A stretch of DNA of 64,000 bases from Streptomyces dengpaensis. Lineage in GTDB: Bacteria; Actinomycetota; Actinomycetes; Streptomycetales; Streptomycetaceae. The DNA lies in NCBI RefSeq assembly GCF_002946835.1, contig NZ_CP026652.1:5456001-5520000 (forward strand), written 5' to 3'. The translations under genes and the position numbers were made by a program. Under the pieces are notes generated by a model, which searched no databases, was not told the origin of the DNA, and saw nothing but the letters and a program-made list of their open reading frames with translations. Below are positions 14,613 through 23,789 of this stretch, piece after piece; the stretch's first letter is position 1, and each line of letters starts with the position of its first letter.

Positions 14613-15278
14613 ATGGCCGAGCGCGAACGCCCGTCCGGTTCCGGGCGCCTGATGACCGGTGTCGCCTGGGTGGTGCTGCTGCTCGGGCTGTGGCTGTGGG
14701 GCCATGAGGTGACGGACGTACGGCAGGGGATATCGGCGCCGACCACGGGGGACATCGCGGCCGTCGGACGGCCGCCCGAGGTGCGGTTGCCGCCCGCGCT
14801 GAAGCCGCTCGGGAACGCGCGGCCGCAGCGCGTCGACATCCCGTCCCTGGGCGTGCAGGCGCCCGTCGTGGCGCGCGGGCTCGACGCGCACGGCGCGATC
14901 GATCCGCCGCCGTTCGACCAGCCGGGTGTGGTCGGCTGGTACGCCGCCGGGGCGAAGCCGGGGGCGGCCGGGACCGCGCTGTTCGTGGGGCATGTGGACA
15001 CCGAGACCCGGCCTGCGGTCTTCTACAAGCTCAGCTCGACGACGCGCGGCGACACCGTCCGCGTGATCCGCGACGACGGTACGGTCGCCGAGTTCACCGT
15101 GGACGACGTCCAGGTGCTCTCGCACGAGAACTTCGACGCCCAACAGGCGTACGGCGTACGGAAGTCGGGGCGGGCCGAGCTGCGGCTCATCACCTGCGGC
15201 GGCGCCTTCGACGTGGCGAGCCGCACGTACACGGCGAACGTGATCGTGTCGGCGTACCTCACGGGAACCGGTCTGTGA
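14613..15278 (+). CDS. srtF: Class F sortase
   Basis: A 221-residue class F sortase, the actinobacterial type with unknown sorting signal. An N-terminal membrane anchor (VAWVVLLLGLWLWGHEV, about residues 17-33) precedes the catalytic domain. His is in LFVGHVDTE, Cys in LRLITCGGAFD, and Arg in ASRTYTANVIV. The ATG lies 1 bp after the TGA of the preceding secreted-protein gene, so they form one operon. The last codons (LTGTGL-stop) are tandemly duplicated downstream. Role: anchoring the upstream gene product or a distant substrate to peptidoglycan; unproven. Confidence 0.9.
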   Translation: MAERERPSGSGRLMTGVAWVVLLLGLWLWGHEVTDVRQGISAPTTGDIAAVGRPPEVRLPPALKPLGNARPQRVDIPSLGVQAPVVARGLDAHGAIDPPPFDQPGVVGWYAAGAKPGAAGTALFVGHVDTETRPAVFYKLSSTTRGDTVRVIRDDGTVAEFTVDDVQVLSHENFDAQQAYGVRKSGRAELRLITCGGAFDVASRTYTANVIVSAYLTGTGL

Positions 15279-15323
15279 GGCCCGCGTAGCGCACGGGAAC
15301 CGGCCTGTGAGGCTCACGGGGAG
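15260..15323. repeat. 32-bp tandem duplication of the sortase gene end
   Basis: CACGGGAACCGGTCTGTGAGGC at 15260-15281 recurs at 15292-15313 with one change, and a third copy begins at 15315. The first copy contains the last codons and TGA of srtF. Period 32 bp. The gap to the next gene (to 15569) otherwise shows no gene. Confidence 0.88.
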
Positions 15324-15569
15324 CGCACCGGGCCCGGTCGACGACCCGCTCCCCCCGGAGCCGCCGACCGGGCTGGTCCTCAACCGCGCGCGCACGGGCT
15401 GCGGGAGTAACCCGGCGACCGGCACGGGAGGTCTGGGGGTCCGCTCCGCGGGAGTGCGCGGGCGGAGGCAACTGGCCGGGGGCTGGGGCCGTTTGAGGCA
15501 ACTCTAGAACGGATGGGCGTCGTGGCCTAGAGGGTGATGCACGCCAAGTCGACCACTCGTGGCTCTCTG

Positions 15570-16319
15570 TCATTCCCGCAGATGGCCGCCCAGATCGTCC
15601 CGGTCCACCGAGCCGTCGAGTACCCTCGTCGCGACCTCGTCCAGCGGCAGCCGGTGCCGGCGCGCGTACCGGCGCAGCGCCATGAACGCCTCGTCGACCC
15701 CCGTGTCCCAGCGCTCCGCGAGCATCCCCTTCGCCTGCTCGACGCGTACGCGGCTGGAGAGGGCCACCTGCAACTGCTCGGCCAGCGTCCGGTACTGCGC
15801 GTACACCCGGTGGTTCTGCAGCCCGACGGCCGCCGCGTCGGCGAGGAGCTGGGCGACGCGCACGCTTCCGTCGTCCTCGGGCGCGGGGAGCTCGGGCAGG
15901 AAGACGTTGAGCGCGCCGAGCAGGGTCTCGCGGCGGCGCAGCGGGACCGCGAAGGTCGCGGCGATGTCGTGGCGGAGCGCCGCCCTTGTGAAGCCGGGCC
16001 AGCGGGACGCGGCATGGGCGGCGCTGACGGAGACGGGCGGGACGGGCCGTCCGGTGGCGTAGCTGTCGAGGCAGGGGCCGCCGTGCTGCTGGACGGCCAA
16101 CAGGTCGAGCGCGGCCTCCTGTTGGCGACTGCTCACCGCGAGCGACACCGCCTCGCCGCCCTCGATCAGCATGATCCCGGCGGCCCGCGCGTCCAGGATC
16201 TCCACGCAGTGATCGGACAGGCGCTGCAGATACCGCTCGGCGCCGAAACCGTCGGACAGGGTGTCCGACGCCTCCAGCAGGGCCGCAGCCAGCTGTGCTT
16301 CCCGGGTGCCCAGGTGCAT
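15570..16319 (-). CDS. GAF-ANTAR antitermination regulator
   Basis: A 249-residue protein with an N-terminal GAF sensor domain (about 25-165) and a C-terminal ANTAR RNA-binding domain. The ANTAR signature is in SRVRVEQAKGMLAERWDTGVDEAFMALRRYARRHRLPLDEVA. ANTAR proteins bind paired hexaloop hairpins in nascent RNA and prevent terminator formation. The ATG at 16319 has a GGGG-type ribosome site; a frame 28 codons longer has none. No twin-hairpin target is recognised nearby. The GAF ligand is unknown. Confidence 0.9.
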   Translation of the reverse strand: MHLGTREAQLAAALLEASDTLSDGFGAERYLQRLSDHCVEILDARAAGIMLIEGGEAVSLAVSSRQQEAALDLLAVQQHGGPCLDSYATGRPVPPVSVSAAHAASRWPGFTRAALRHDIAATFAVPLRRRETLLGALNVFLPELPAPEDDGSVRVAQLLADAAAVGLQNHRVYAQYRTLAEQLQVALSSRVRVEQAKGMLAERWDTGVDEAFMALRRYARRHRLPLDEVATRVLDGSVDRDDLGGHLRE

Positions 16320-16450
16320 GTCCCCTACCCCGATCCTTCCGATCCCCCAGGGCTGTAACAGCTCTCCGACAAGGGTCGGGCGACCTCGTGGGACGCGCGA
16401 CACGTATGTCAGGATTGAGACTTAGGACAGTGCACCCAAGGGGGAGTTGG

Positions 16451-17494
16451 ATGTACGGCACGAGGGGGGCTGTGACCTTTTCCGCCACTATGGCGGCGAC
16501 CCGGGCGTCCGTGGCGGTGGCGACACTGCTGCTCGCGGGGTGTTTCTCCTCCGGGGGCGACAGCGACAACGGCGACGGTCCCGGTACCGGGTCCAAGGTC
16601 ACACAACAGCCCAAGAATTCGGACCCGTTCTGGGTCAATCCGGAGGGGAACGCGGCCGAGCAGGTCGCCACCTATATGAAGGCGGGCCGGAAGGACGACG
16701 CCGAGCTGATCCGCAAGATCGCTCAGCAGCCGACCGGCGAGTGGATCGGCGCGGAGAACCCCGAACAGGAGGCGCGCGGCTTCACCGAGGCCGCCGAGAA
16801 GGCCGACCGCGCCGCCATCCTGGTCCTTTACAACATCCCGCACCGCGACTGCGGCCAGTTCTCGCAGGGCGGCGCGGCCGACGGCAACGCCTACCGGGCC
16901 TGGATCGACGGCGTCGCCAAGGGCATCGAGGACCGCCCCGCCACGGTGATACTCGAACCGGACGCGATCCTGCACCTGGTCAACCAGTGCACCCCGGAGC
17001 AGTACCACGAGGAGCGCTACGACCTCATCAAGGGCGCCATCACCAAGTTGAAGGCCCTGAAGAACACCAAGGTGTACGTGGACGCGGGCAACGCGGGCTG
17101 GGGCCACCCCGACCAGATCTTCGAGCCGCTGAAGTGGGCCGGCATCGACCAGGCCGACGGCTTCTCGGTCAACGTCTCCAACTTCTACTCGACGCAGGAC
17201 TCCATCGCGTACGGCAAGCAGCTGTCCGCGAAGATCGGGGGCAAGCACTTCGTCATCGACACCAGCCGCAACGGCAACGGACCGTACACGGGCGGCAAGG
17301 CCGACGAGAACTGGTGCAACCCGCCGGGCCGCGCCCTGGGCGAGACCCCGACGACCAAGACCGCCGATCCGCTCGTCGACGCCTACCTGTGGGTCAAGCG
17401 GCCCGGCGAGTCGGACGGCGAGTGCAAGGGCGGGCCGAAGGCCGGTGAATGGTGGGCCGACTACGCGCTGAAGCTGGCGAAGGCGTCCCGGTAG
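16451..17494 (+). CDS. cslZ: GH6 endoglucanase lipoprotein of the CslA/GlxA glucan locus
   Basis: A 347-residue lipoprotein (lipobox LLLAGC near residue 36) followed by a glycoside hydrolase family 6 domain. GH6 marks are FWVNPEGNAAEQV, the AILVLYNIPHRDCGQ strand, and ATVILEPDAI, whose Asp is the catalytic acid. VDAGNAGWG and FSVNVSNFY follow, then PGRALGETPT. In streptomycetes this gene accompanies cslA and glxA and is thought to trim the beta-glucan made at hyphal tips. Here it faces glxA with a shared terminator. The GGGGAG before the ATG supports the start. Gene symbol by synteny and family. Confidence 0.88.
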   Translation: MYGTRGAVTFSATMAATRASVAVATLLLAGCFSSGGDSDNGDGPGTGSKVTQQPKNSDPFWVNPEGNAAEQVATYMKAGRKDDAELIRKIAQQPTGEWIGAENPEQEARGFTEAAEKADRAAILVLYNIPHRDCGQFSQGGAADGNAYRAWIDGVAKGIEDRPATVILEPDAILHLVNQCTPEQYHEERYDLIKGAITKLKALKNTKVYVDAGNAGWGHPDQIFEPLKWAGIDQADGFSVNVSNFYSTQDSIAYGKQLSAKIGGKHFVIDTSRNGNGPYTGGKADENWCNPPGRALGETPTTKTADPLVDAYLWVKRPGESDGECKGGPKAGEWWADYALKLAKASR

Positions 17495-17507
17495 CGGCTT
17501 CCCGTAT

Positions 17508-17555
17508 GTGACTGGGGGCGCCCTCCGCTTCGAAGCGGAGGGCGCCCCCAGTCAC
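17508..17555. terminator. Perfect 48-bp palindrome, bidirectional terminator
   Basis: Twenty-four bases from GTGACTGGGGGCG are followed by their exact reverse complement, centred on TTCGAA at 17531. It lies between the convergent cslZ and glxA stops and can end transcription of both. Confidence 0.9.
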
Positions 17556-17589
17556 GTAACGCCCGACGCATCACGGCGCTCTCGACGCA

Positions 17590-19527
17590 TCACGGCACCC
17601 TGACCCACTGGGCCTTGCTCGGCGTCCCCTGGTCGTCCGTCACGAACAGCATGTACCAGCCGGACCCGACGAGATTGCGGTTCTTCGGGACCGTCACCGT
17701 GATCCCGTTCTTCGTCTTCGTGAAGTCCAGCGCGATGGACTTCTGGTCGACGTCGGTGACGTGGGTGGACGCGCTCGGCCGGATCAGCCGGGCCGTCTTG
17801 AGACTCGAGGTGTGCGCCGAGGTGAACGTCGCCGAGGCGCCGCGGGCGATCGTCTTCGGGCCGCCGGAGAGCGAGGGCCGCGCGTCGCGGAAGAGGTACG
17901 GCGGGGTGTAGATCTCGATGCGCTGCTCGAACACGCCGGGCTTGGTGTTGGCCTTGTCGGCGTAGAGCGAGTCGGAGCCGAAGAACATCACGCGGCCGTC
18001 GGGCAGCAGGATCGAGCCCGAGTGGTAGTTGCGGCCCACCAGCGGGTCGGCCACCCGGTCGAAGGTGTTGGTCTTCGGCTGGTAGATCCGTGCCTCGAGG
18101 ATGTTGGAGTCGCCGCGTCCGCGGTAGTCCTCGGAGCCGCCGGACACCAGGACGGTGTCGTCGGGCAGGATCGAGGACTGCGGGTAGCGGGTGCCCTTGT
18201 CCAGCTCGGGCCCGTCCACGAACCGCGCCTTGTCCGCCAGCAGGTCGATGAGCCGGGTCTTCTTGCTGGACAGCTTGGACTCGCCGACCCCGCCGCCGCC
18301 GATCACCATGTACTTCTCGTTCTGCGCGGGCGGCAGCAGCACCGTGCCGGACGTCTCCATCAGGGCCGGGTCGCTCAGGCCCTTGAGCTTGCTGAACTTG
18401 TTGGTGTCCAGGTCCCAGACACCGGGGTCGCGGCCCACGTCGTCGGGGCCGTAACCGGCGTTCGAGCCCGAGTAGAACAGCTTGCCGTTCTGCATCAGGG
18501 ATATCGCCGGGTAGGTCGGGAACTGCCGGATGCCCTTGGTGTACGTCCACTTCCTGGTCTTCGGGTCGAACACCTCGTTCTTGCCCGGGACCAGCTGGCC
18601 TATCTCGTCCAGGCCGGACAGTGAGAGGATCTTGCCGTCCGACAGGGTGGTCAGCGTCGGGTACCAGCGGGCCTCCTTCATCGGGTCGACCTTGATGTAC
18701 TTCTCGGCGACCGGATCGAACTCGTAGGCGTCCCGGATCCCCTGGAAGTCCTTCTTGTCGAGGGCGAGCTTCTGCGCGATGCCGTACGTGTTGCGCGCGT
18801 CCGCGCCCGTCAGGCCCTGGACCCGGTAGTTGTCCTGCGTGCCCGTCTCGTACTTCTGACCGCTCTTCTGCGCCTCGACGTAGATACGGCCGAGACCGGG
18901 GTCGTTGCGCAGGAACGTGCCGGTCGCCTTGTCGAAGACCTTCTTGGCGCGCGGGACGAGCACCGGGTCCTTCGACACGAACGTCTTGCCGTTCGACTTG
19001 CCGGTGAACTTGGTGCCCGCGGGCAGCGTGATCGGCTCGTCCGGGTTCTCGTTGTGGATGATCATCAGGCCGCCGGCCTTGGTGACGTCACCCTTCAGCT
19101 TCTCGTAGCGCTTCGTGCCGCCCGCGATCAGCAGATTGCCGTTGGACAGCTGTGTATGCCCCGTGCAGAACAGGTCGCTCGGCGTCGGGACCTTCTTGAT
19201 GGTCCCCTTGACCGGGTCCCAGATCCGCGTGTCGAACTTCTTCGCGTCGAAGTTGTCCTGGTTGTTGCCCGAGCCCGCGATCAGCAGGACCTTGCCGGTG
19301 TGCAGCAGGGCCGCGTGGATCGTGTTCAGCCGGTATTCCTCGGGGAAATCGACGATGTCCCAGTGGCCGTTGGCCGCTTTGTACTCCGGCTTGTTGATCG
19401 TGTACTGGTGGTACTTCTCCGTGCCGACGCGATACAGCCACGGCCCGTTCATCCCGGCAAGCGCGAGCACCACCACGCCCGTTATCGCGAGGCGCCGGAC
19501 ACGGCGGCGGCGGGCACCGTCCTTCAT
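17590..19527 (-). CDS. glxA: GlxA, secreted mono-copper radical oxidase
   Basis: A 645-residue galactose-oxidase-like enzyme that oxidises the glucan made by CslA and is needed for its deposition at hyphal tips. It has an N-terminal anchor (about 13-30), a seven-bladed Kelch propeller, and a C-terminal Ig-like domain (from about 525). The copper-radical residues are readable: Cys121 (FCTGH) for the Cys-Tyr crosslink, Trp288-Tyr289 (ARWYPT), and Tyr501-His502 (RNYHSG). A C-terminal His is in STHVTDVD. This matches the S. lividans enzyme numbering for Cys121 and Trp288-Tyr289. Its ATG overlaps the cslA TGA (ATGA), so the two are coupled. Confidence 0.96.
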   Translation of the reverse strand: MKDGARRRRVRRLAITGVVVLALAGMNGPWLYRVGTEKYHQYTINKPEYKAANGHWDIVDFPEEYRLNTIHAALLHTGKVLLIAGSGNNQDNFDAKKFDTRIWDPVKGTIKKVPTPSDLFCTGHTQLSNGNLLIAGGTKRYEKLKGDVTKAGGLMIIHNENPDEPITLPAGTKFTGKSNGKTFVSKDPVLVPRAKKVFDKATGTFLRNDPGLGRIYVEAQKSGQKYETGTQDNYRVQGLTGADARNTYGIAQKLALDKKDFQGIRDAYEFDPVAEKYIKVDPMKEARWYPTLTTLSDGKILSLSGLDEIGQLVPGKNEVFDPKTRKWTYTKGIRQFPTYPAISLMQNGKLFYSGSNAGYGPDDVGRDPGVWDLDTNKFSKLKGLSDPALMETSGTVLLPPAQNEKYMVIGGGGVGESKLSSKKTRLIDLLADKARFVDGPELDKGTRYPQSSILPDDTVLVSGGSEDYRGRGDSNILEARIYQPKTNTFDRVADPLVGRNYHSGSILLPDGRVMFFGSDSLYADKANTKPGVFEQRIEIYTPPYLFRDARPSLSGGPKTIARGASATFTSAHTSSLKTARLIRPSASTHVTDVDQKSIALDFTKTKNGITVTVPKNRNLVGSGWYMLFVTDDQGTPSKAQWVRVP

Positions 19528-21470
19528 TTCTTACTTCCCCCAAGGGTGATCTGCATGGTCTGTTCGTTGCCCCCGGCCGCCGCCCAACGGGGCTTGTGCT
19601 GCGGCGCGTGCGGCGCGTGCTGCTCCTGCTGGGGCACGGAGGCCTGCGGAGGAACGGGGACGGACTCGGGCGGCGCCGCGGGCTTCTTCCTCGCCTGGCG
19701 CATCGCCCAGCGCCAGGCGAAGATCGGCGACGCGGTGACCAGCAGGGCGAACGAGGCCCAGATGATCATCGCGGGGTGGGAGTGCCCGAGCGTGAAGCCC
19801 GCGGCGATCGAGGCGGCGAAGACCAGGATGAAGAACAGGTGGATCCGGAAGGTCCCGAACAGCGTGTCGGGGCTGGCCGAATCGCCCTTGGGGGTCACCA
19901 CGAACTTGCTCTTGCGGCGCAGCACGGCGTCCATCAGGGAGCGGGCGTAGATGGGGGCCGACAGCGCCGACATCACCATGCCCGCCACGCCGCCCGAGCC
20001 CTCCGGCTCGTGCGGGGAAACGTTGTGGCGGCGGTTCCAGATGTACAGGCCGATCTGCAGCGCGGACGCGTTGCCGTACAGCATCAGCCAGACCGTCGGG
20101 TCGATGTTCACGCCCGAGGCGCCCAGGCCGAGGAACAGCGCGCAACTCAGTGCCGCGAGGATCCAGTTGAGGGCCGACATCGGGTAGAAGATGATCATCA
20201 TTGTGTAGTTGAAGAGCTTGCTCGGCGGCAGCGAGTACCAGCCCTTCCAGTACTGCTTGAGGATCGTCTCGTACGTCCCTCGCGACCAGCGCAGCTGCTG
20301 GGTGAAGAAGTCCGTCCAGGCGTTCGGGCCCTCGCCGACCGCGAGCACGTCCGGCGTGTACACCGAGCGCCACTTCTTGCCCGTCGCCGGGTTCTTGTGC
20401 CGGTGCATCTCGAAGCCGGTCGCCATGTCCTCGGTGATCGAGTCGTACAGACCGCCGATCTGCTTGAGCGCCTTGATGCGTACGGCGTTGGAGGTGCCCA
20501 CGAACATCGGGGCGCCGTAACGGTTTCCCGCCCGCTGGATCAGCGCGTGGAAGAGGAACTGCTGCGACTCGGCGGCCTTGGTGATCGGGTTGTCGTAGTT
20601 GCCGTAGACCTGGGGGCCGATCACGAAGCCGACGTTCGGGTCGCGGAAGAAGCCGAGCATCCGCTCCAGGTAGTTGGGCAGCGGCACGTGGTCGGTGTCG
20701 ACCGAGGCGAAGTAGTCGTACTCGTCGCCGTGGGCTTCCAGCCAGGCGTTGTAGTTGCCGTGCTTGGTCTTGGCGCGGTGCGGGCCCTTGGCCTGGTTCC
20801 ACTTCGCGACGCCCTTGCGGGTGAAGTGGTGCACACCGAGGCGCTCGCAGACCGTCTTCACCGCGGGGTCGTCGCCCTCGTCGAGGAGCCAGACATGCAT
20901 GAGGCCGCGGTGTCGGATCCTGACCGCGGCTTCCAGTGTCTTCGTCACCATCTCCAGCGGCTCCTTGCCGGGCACGAAGGAGGTGAGGAAGGCGACTCTC
21001 GTGCCGGTCTCGGGCACCACCGGGATGGGGTCGCGGGCGACCAGGGTGGCGTGCGCGTTCGACAGCACGTTCATGCAGCGGAAGAACTCGATCAGACCGA
21101 TCGAGACCAGCATGACTATGTCGAGCGCCGGCAGGAAGTCATAGGCCGGATAGTCGCGTTCGGTCCAGTGCGCGGGCTGGAGCAGCCAGCCGAGCAGGAT
21201 CAGCGAGAGCAGGGGCGCGGCGCCCAGCATGAGCGCGGCCCGCAGGCGGTGCGGCTCCTGCGACAGCAGCGAGCGGTACTGCACCTTGTACGGCTTGTTC
21301 GGATCCGGCTGTGTGAGGGGTCCCGCGAGACGGCTGTAATGCTCGTAGTCGTATCTCGGCAGGCTCTTCTTGATCCTGCGGAAGCCGCCCGTCCGATGCG
21401 ACGGCACGCGGAGCTGGGTCGTCTCTGACGGGTCGAAGTTATGCCGGGCGCCCGTCGGCGTCGACGTCAT
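19524..21470 (-). CDS. cslA: CslA, cellulose-synthase-like glycosyltransferase
   Basis: A 648-residue membrane GT2 enzyme that polymerises a beta-glucan at growing tips in streptomycetes. A long cytoplasmic N-terminus is followed by two membrane helices (about 85-145). The GT2 domain carries the D,D,D,QxxRW set (DEGDD, DTDHV, TEDMATG, QQLRW), and about four to six further helices follow. A Pro/Gln-rich tail of about 60 residues closes the protein. No PilZ domain is present, unlike BcsA. It heads the cslA-glxA operon. The DNA upstream (to the tRNA at 22077) is its only apparent promoter space. Confidence 0.96.
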   Translation of the reverse strand: MTSTPTGARHNFDPSETTQLRVPSHRTGGFRRIKKSLPRYDYEHYSRLAGPLTQPDPNKPYKVQYRSLLSQEPHRLRAALMLGAAPLLSLILLGWLLQPAHWTERDYPAYDFLPALDIVMLVSIGLIEFFRCMNVLSNAHATLVARDPIPVVPETGTRVAFLTSFVPGKEPLEMVTKTLEAAVRIRHRGLMHVWLLDEGDDPAVKTVCERLGVHHFTRKGVAKWNQAKGPHRAKTKHGNYNAWLEAHGDEYDYFASVDTDHVPLPNYLERMLGFFRDPNVGFVIGPQVYGNYDNPITKAAESQQFLFHALIQRAGNRYGAPMFVGTSNAVRIKALKQIGGLYDSITEDMATGFEMHRHKNPATGKKWRSVYTPDVLAVGEGPNAWTDFFTQQLRWSRGTYETILKQYWKGWYSLPPSKLFNYTMMIIFYPMSALNWILAALSCALFLGLGASGVNIDPTVWLMLYGNASALQIGLYIWNRRHNVSPHEPEGSGGVAGMVMSALSAPIYARSLMDAVLRRKSKFVVTPKGDSASPDTLFGTFRIHLFFILVFAASIAAGFTLGHSHPAMIIWASFALLVTASPIFAWRWAMRQARKKPAAPPESVPVPPQASVPQQEQHAPHAPQHKPRWAAAGGNEQTMQITLGGSKK

Positions 21471-22003
21471 GAGTCATCCCCCCGCACGCACGCTCAGGTG
21501 CGTGTTCGTCGGTTCCTTTAGCCCCCGCTCAGGTCCCCCTTGACCGTCACAGGCGCCTCACTGGCTGGCCAGCGCTACCACATCATCAACACCCTATAGA
21601 CATGGAACGACGACCTTCCGGTTGCATGATGCCCCCCTCGGCATCCGTTTCATGAACGGGGCCCCCAACCCCCCATGGCCGCAACCGGTCCGGACCCCCA
21701 ACTGCCAAGTATCGACAGTCCCTTGAAGCCCAGGGTTCTACGGTGTTCATCTTGATCGCAAGATGCGAAACGCGGTGTTAACCGGTCATACGCGCTAATT
21801 GGGACGCGTGTACGAGGATGGGGCGTGCGCCCGCGTGCTGCAAGAGGCCGGGGCCGACCGTTACGGCGGAGGCGGCGGGTGCCGTGCGGCGGAGGTGACG
21901 GGCGTGGGGTACGACGGGATCGCGGGCCCCGGGTTATGCGGAGGTCGCGGGCGTCGGTACGACGAAGGGGCCCTCGCCGCTGCGAGGACCCCTTCGGTGT
22001 CGG
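21471..22003. other. 533-bp non-coding region upstream of cslA
   Basis: No convincing gene is present. The part nearest cslA should hold its promoter and leader. A short inverted repeat CATCTT-n6-AAGATG is at 21748-21765. A G-rich stretch from about 21800 precedes the tRNA terminator. Small open frames at 21799-22058 have no homology that can be recognised and run into the tRNA gene. Confidence 0.55.
21964..21995 (-). terminator. Terminator of tRNA-Lys copy 1
   Basis: GAAGGGGCCCTCGC pairs, with one mismatch, with GCGAGGACCCCTTC; it lies 9 bp beyond the tRNA 3' end on the minus strand. Confidence 0.8.
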
Positions 22004-22077
22004 TGCGCCGCCAGGGACTCGAACCCCGGACCCGCTGATTAAGAGTCAGCTGCTCTAACCAACTGAGCTAGCGGCGC
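22004..22077 (-). tRNA. tRNA-Lys (anticodon CTT), copy 1
   Basis: A 74-base cloverleaf on the minus strand. The acceptor stem GCGCCGC pairs with GCGGCGC and is followed by discriminator A. The D arm contains AGCTCAGTTGGTTAGAGC. The anticodon loop is CTCTTAA, giving anticodon CUU for Lys AAG, and the T arm contains GGTTCGAGTCC. CCA is not encoded. It is identical over its whole length to the copies at 25965 and 44175. Confidence 0.97.
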
Positions 22078-22283
22078 CTGCTGACCCGGGAACTCTACCC
22101 GACCGGAAGCGGTGCTCCGAACCGCGCCGAGACCTTCTGGCCTGGTCAGGGAGGTGCCGGCGGGGCGCCGGGGACGCCCCGTACATCATTCGGACCGTCA
22201 ACATGCGACACCGGAGGACAGTTGAGAAACTGACGACTGTGCAGAACCGCGGACATTTCGACCTGGAGTGTGAGGGGAATCGC

Positions 22284-23705
22284 ATGGAGACTCCGGTCTT
22301 CGAGGAATTCGAGCCCGCGGGCGACTGCGACTGCCCCGGATGCGTTCACTGGCGGCGCGTCACGCCGTATTCCCGGCTTTCCTTCGGAAGGACCCCCCTG
22401 GCCCTCGTCCTCGCCGCCGCGGCGGGCACCGTTCTCGCGGCGGGCCCGTCGATGCCGGCGGTCGCGGCCGTGCACGGGCCCGCCCGGCCGGGCAACCCCG
22501 CAGGTGACGAGCCCGGCACCCCGCAGGGCGGCAAGGCCCCGCTGCACGGTCCGGCGGGGAAGCAGGTGAGGCCAGGGTCCGCCGTCAGAGCGCCCGCGAC
22601 CACCCGGGCCGCGATCATCAAGCGGGCCAAGGCCTGGGTCGCCGCGAAGGTGCCGTACAGCGTGTCCGCGTACTGGTCCGACGGTTACCGGCAGGACTGC
22701 TCGGGCTTCGTCTCCATGGCCTGGAACCTGCCGGGGAACGAATGGACGGGCAGCCTCGGCACCTTCGGCGTACGGATTTCCCGCGATCAGCTGCAGCCGG
22801 GCGACATCCTTCTCTTCCATAATGCGGCGAACCCGGCGAACGGCTCGCACGTCGTCATTTTCGGCGGCTGGACGGACTACACGCACACCTACTACTTCGC
22901 GTACGAGCAGACTCCGCCGCACAGCCGCAGACAGGCCACCCCGTACCGGTACTGGAAAAACTCAAACCGCTATGTGGCCTACCGCTACAAGGGGCTGGCG
23001 GAGGGGACGAGCGGCGCGAGCCCGTCCGCCCCGGGCGCGTCCTCGCCGGGTACGAAGACCACCGGCTTCCCGGGGGCGGCGTACTTCGGGCCCGGCGCGG
23101 ACAACGCGTACGTCACCCAGCTGGGCCGCATGCTCGTGGACCGGGGCGCGGGCCGCTTCTACACCACGGGCCCGGGACCGCGCTGGTCGGACGCGGACCG
23201 GCGGGCCACCCAGGCGTTCCAGCGGGCGCAGGGCTGGGCCGGGGCGGACGCGGACGGGCTGCCGGGGCCCGGGACGTGGTCGTACCTGGTGGAGAGGAAG
23301 GGAAGGAACATTCCGGCCGCCGCGGCCGGGAACCCCGGACCGAAGTCGTCGGCGGATTCCGGACCGAAGTCGTCGGCGGATTCCGGACCGAAGTCGTCGG
23401 CGGATTCCGGACCGAAGTCGTCGGAGAATCCTGCCCCGCAGTCCTCGGACGCCTCTTCGCACGGCGTGCCCGGCTATCCGGGGCGCGCGATGTTCCGGCC
23501 CGGGGCGGACAACGTCCATGTCACTCAGCTCGGGAAGCAACTGGTCAAGAAGGGGTTCGGCACGTACTACACAGCGGACCCCGGGTCGCGCTGGGGCGAG
23601 GCGGACCGGCGCAATGTCGAGGCGTTCCAGCGCTCCCAGGGCTGGCGGGGCGGGGCGGCGGACGGTTTTCCGGGGCCGGAGACATGGCGGCGGCTCTTCT
23701 CCTGA
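22284..23705 (+). CDS. Secreted NlpC/P60- or CHAP-like hydrolase with two peptidoglycan-binding repeats
   Basis: A 473-residue exported protein. A Cys-rich cytoplasmic start (CDCPGC) and a membrane segment (about 34-60) precede a papain-like hydrolase domain. That domain has nucleophile Cys in RQDCSGFVSMAW and His in NGSHVVIFGGW. Two copies of a C-terminal peptidoglycan-binding module follow (VTQLGRMLVDRGAG...AFQRAQGW and VTQLGKQLVKKGFG...AFQRSQGW). They are joined by a linker with four 8-residue GPKSSADS repeats. Likely role is wall peptide cleavage or remodelling. GAGGGGA before the ATG at 22284 decides the start over an ATG 27 codons upstream. Confidence 0.87.
   Translation: METPVFEEFEPAGDCDCPGCVHWRRVTPYSRLSFGRTPLALVLAAAAGTVLAAGPSMPAVAAVHGPARPGNPAGDEPGTPQGGKAPLHGPAGKQVRPGSAVRAPATTRAAIIKRAKAWVAAKVPYSVSAYWSDGYRQDCSGFVSMAWNLPGNEWTGSLGTFGVRISRDQLQPGDILLFHNAANPANGSHVVIFGGWTDYTHTYYFAYEQTPPHSRRQATPYRYWKNSNRYVAYRYKGLAEGTSGASPSAPGASSPGTKTTGFPGAAYFGPGADNAYVTQLGRMLVDRGAGRFYTTGPGPRWSDADRRATQAFQRAQGWAGADADGLPGPGTWSYLVERKGRNIPAAAAGNPGPKSSADSGPKSSADSGPKSSADSGPKSSENPAPQSSDASSHGVPGYPGRAMFRPGADNVHVTQLGKQLVKKGFGTYYTADPGSRWGEADRRNVEAFQRSQGWRGGAADGFPGPETWRRLFS
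23337..23432. repeat. Four 24-bp in-frame repeats in a linker
   Basis: The unit GGACCGAAGTCGTCGGCGGA plus TTCC is repeated three times identically and a fourth time with changes at its end. It encodes GPKSSADS units joining the two peptidoglycan-binding modules. Copy number is likely to vary between strains. Confidence 0.95.
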
Positions 23706-23789
23706 CGTACCTCGTCCCGCCCGGCGCACCGCGTCGTTGCCGGCGCACCTCGTCATCCCACGTCCACGCGCGGAGGCCTGGAGGCATGT

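Noticed and set aside
19531..20802. Large alternative frames within cslA and glxA on both strands
   Set aside because: They are Arg/Pro-rich shadows of genes with clear catalytic motifs.
21799..22058. Short plus-strand frames ending across tRNA-Lys copy 1
   Set aside because: Gly/Arg-rich, no ribosome site, and their ends are encoded by the tRNA sequence itself.
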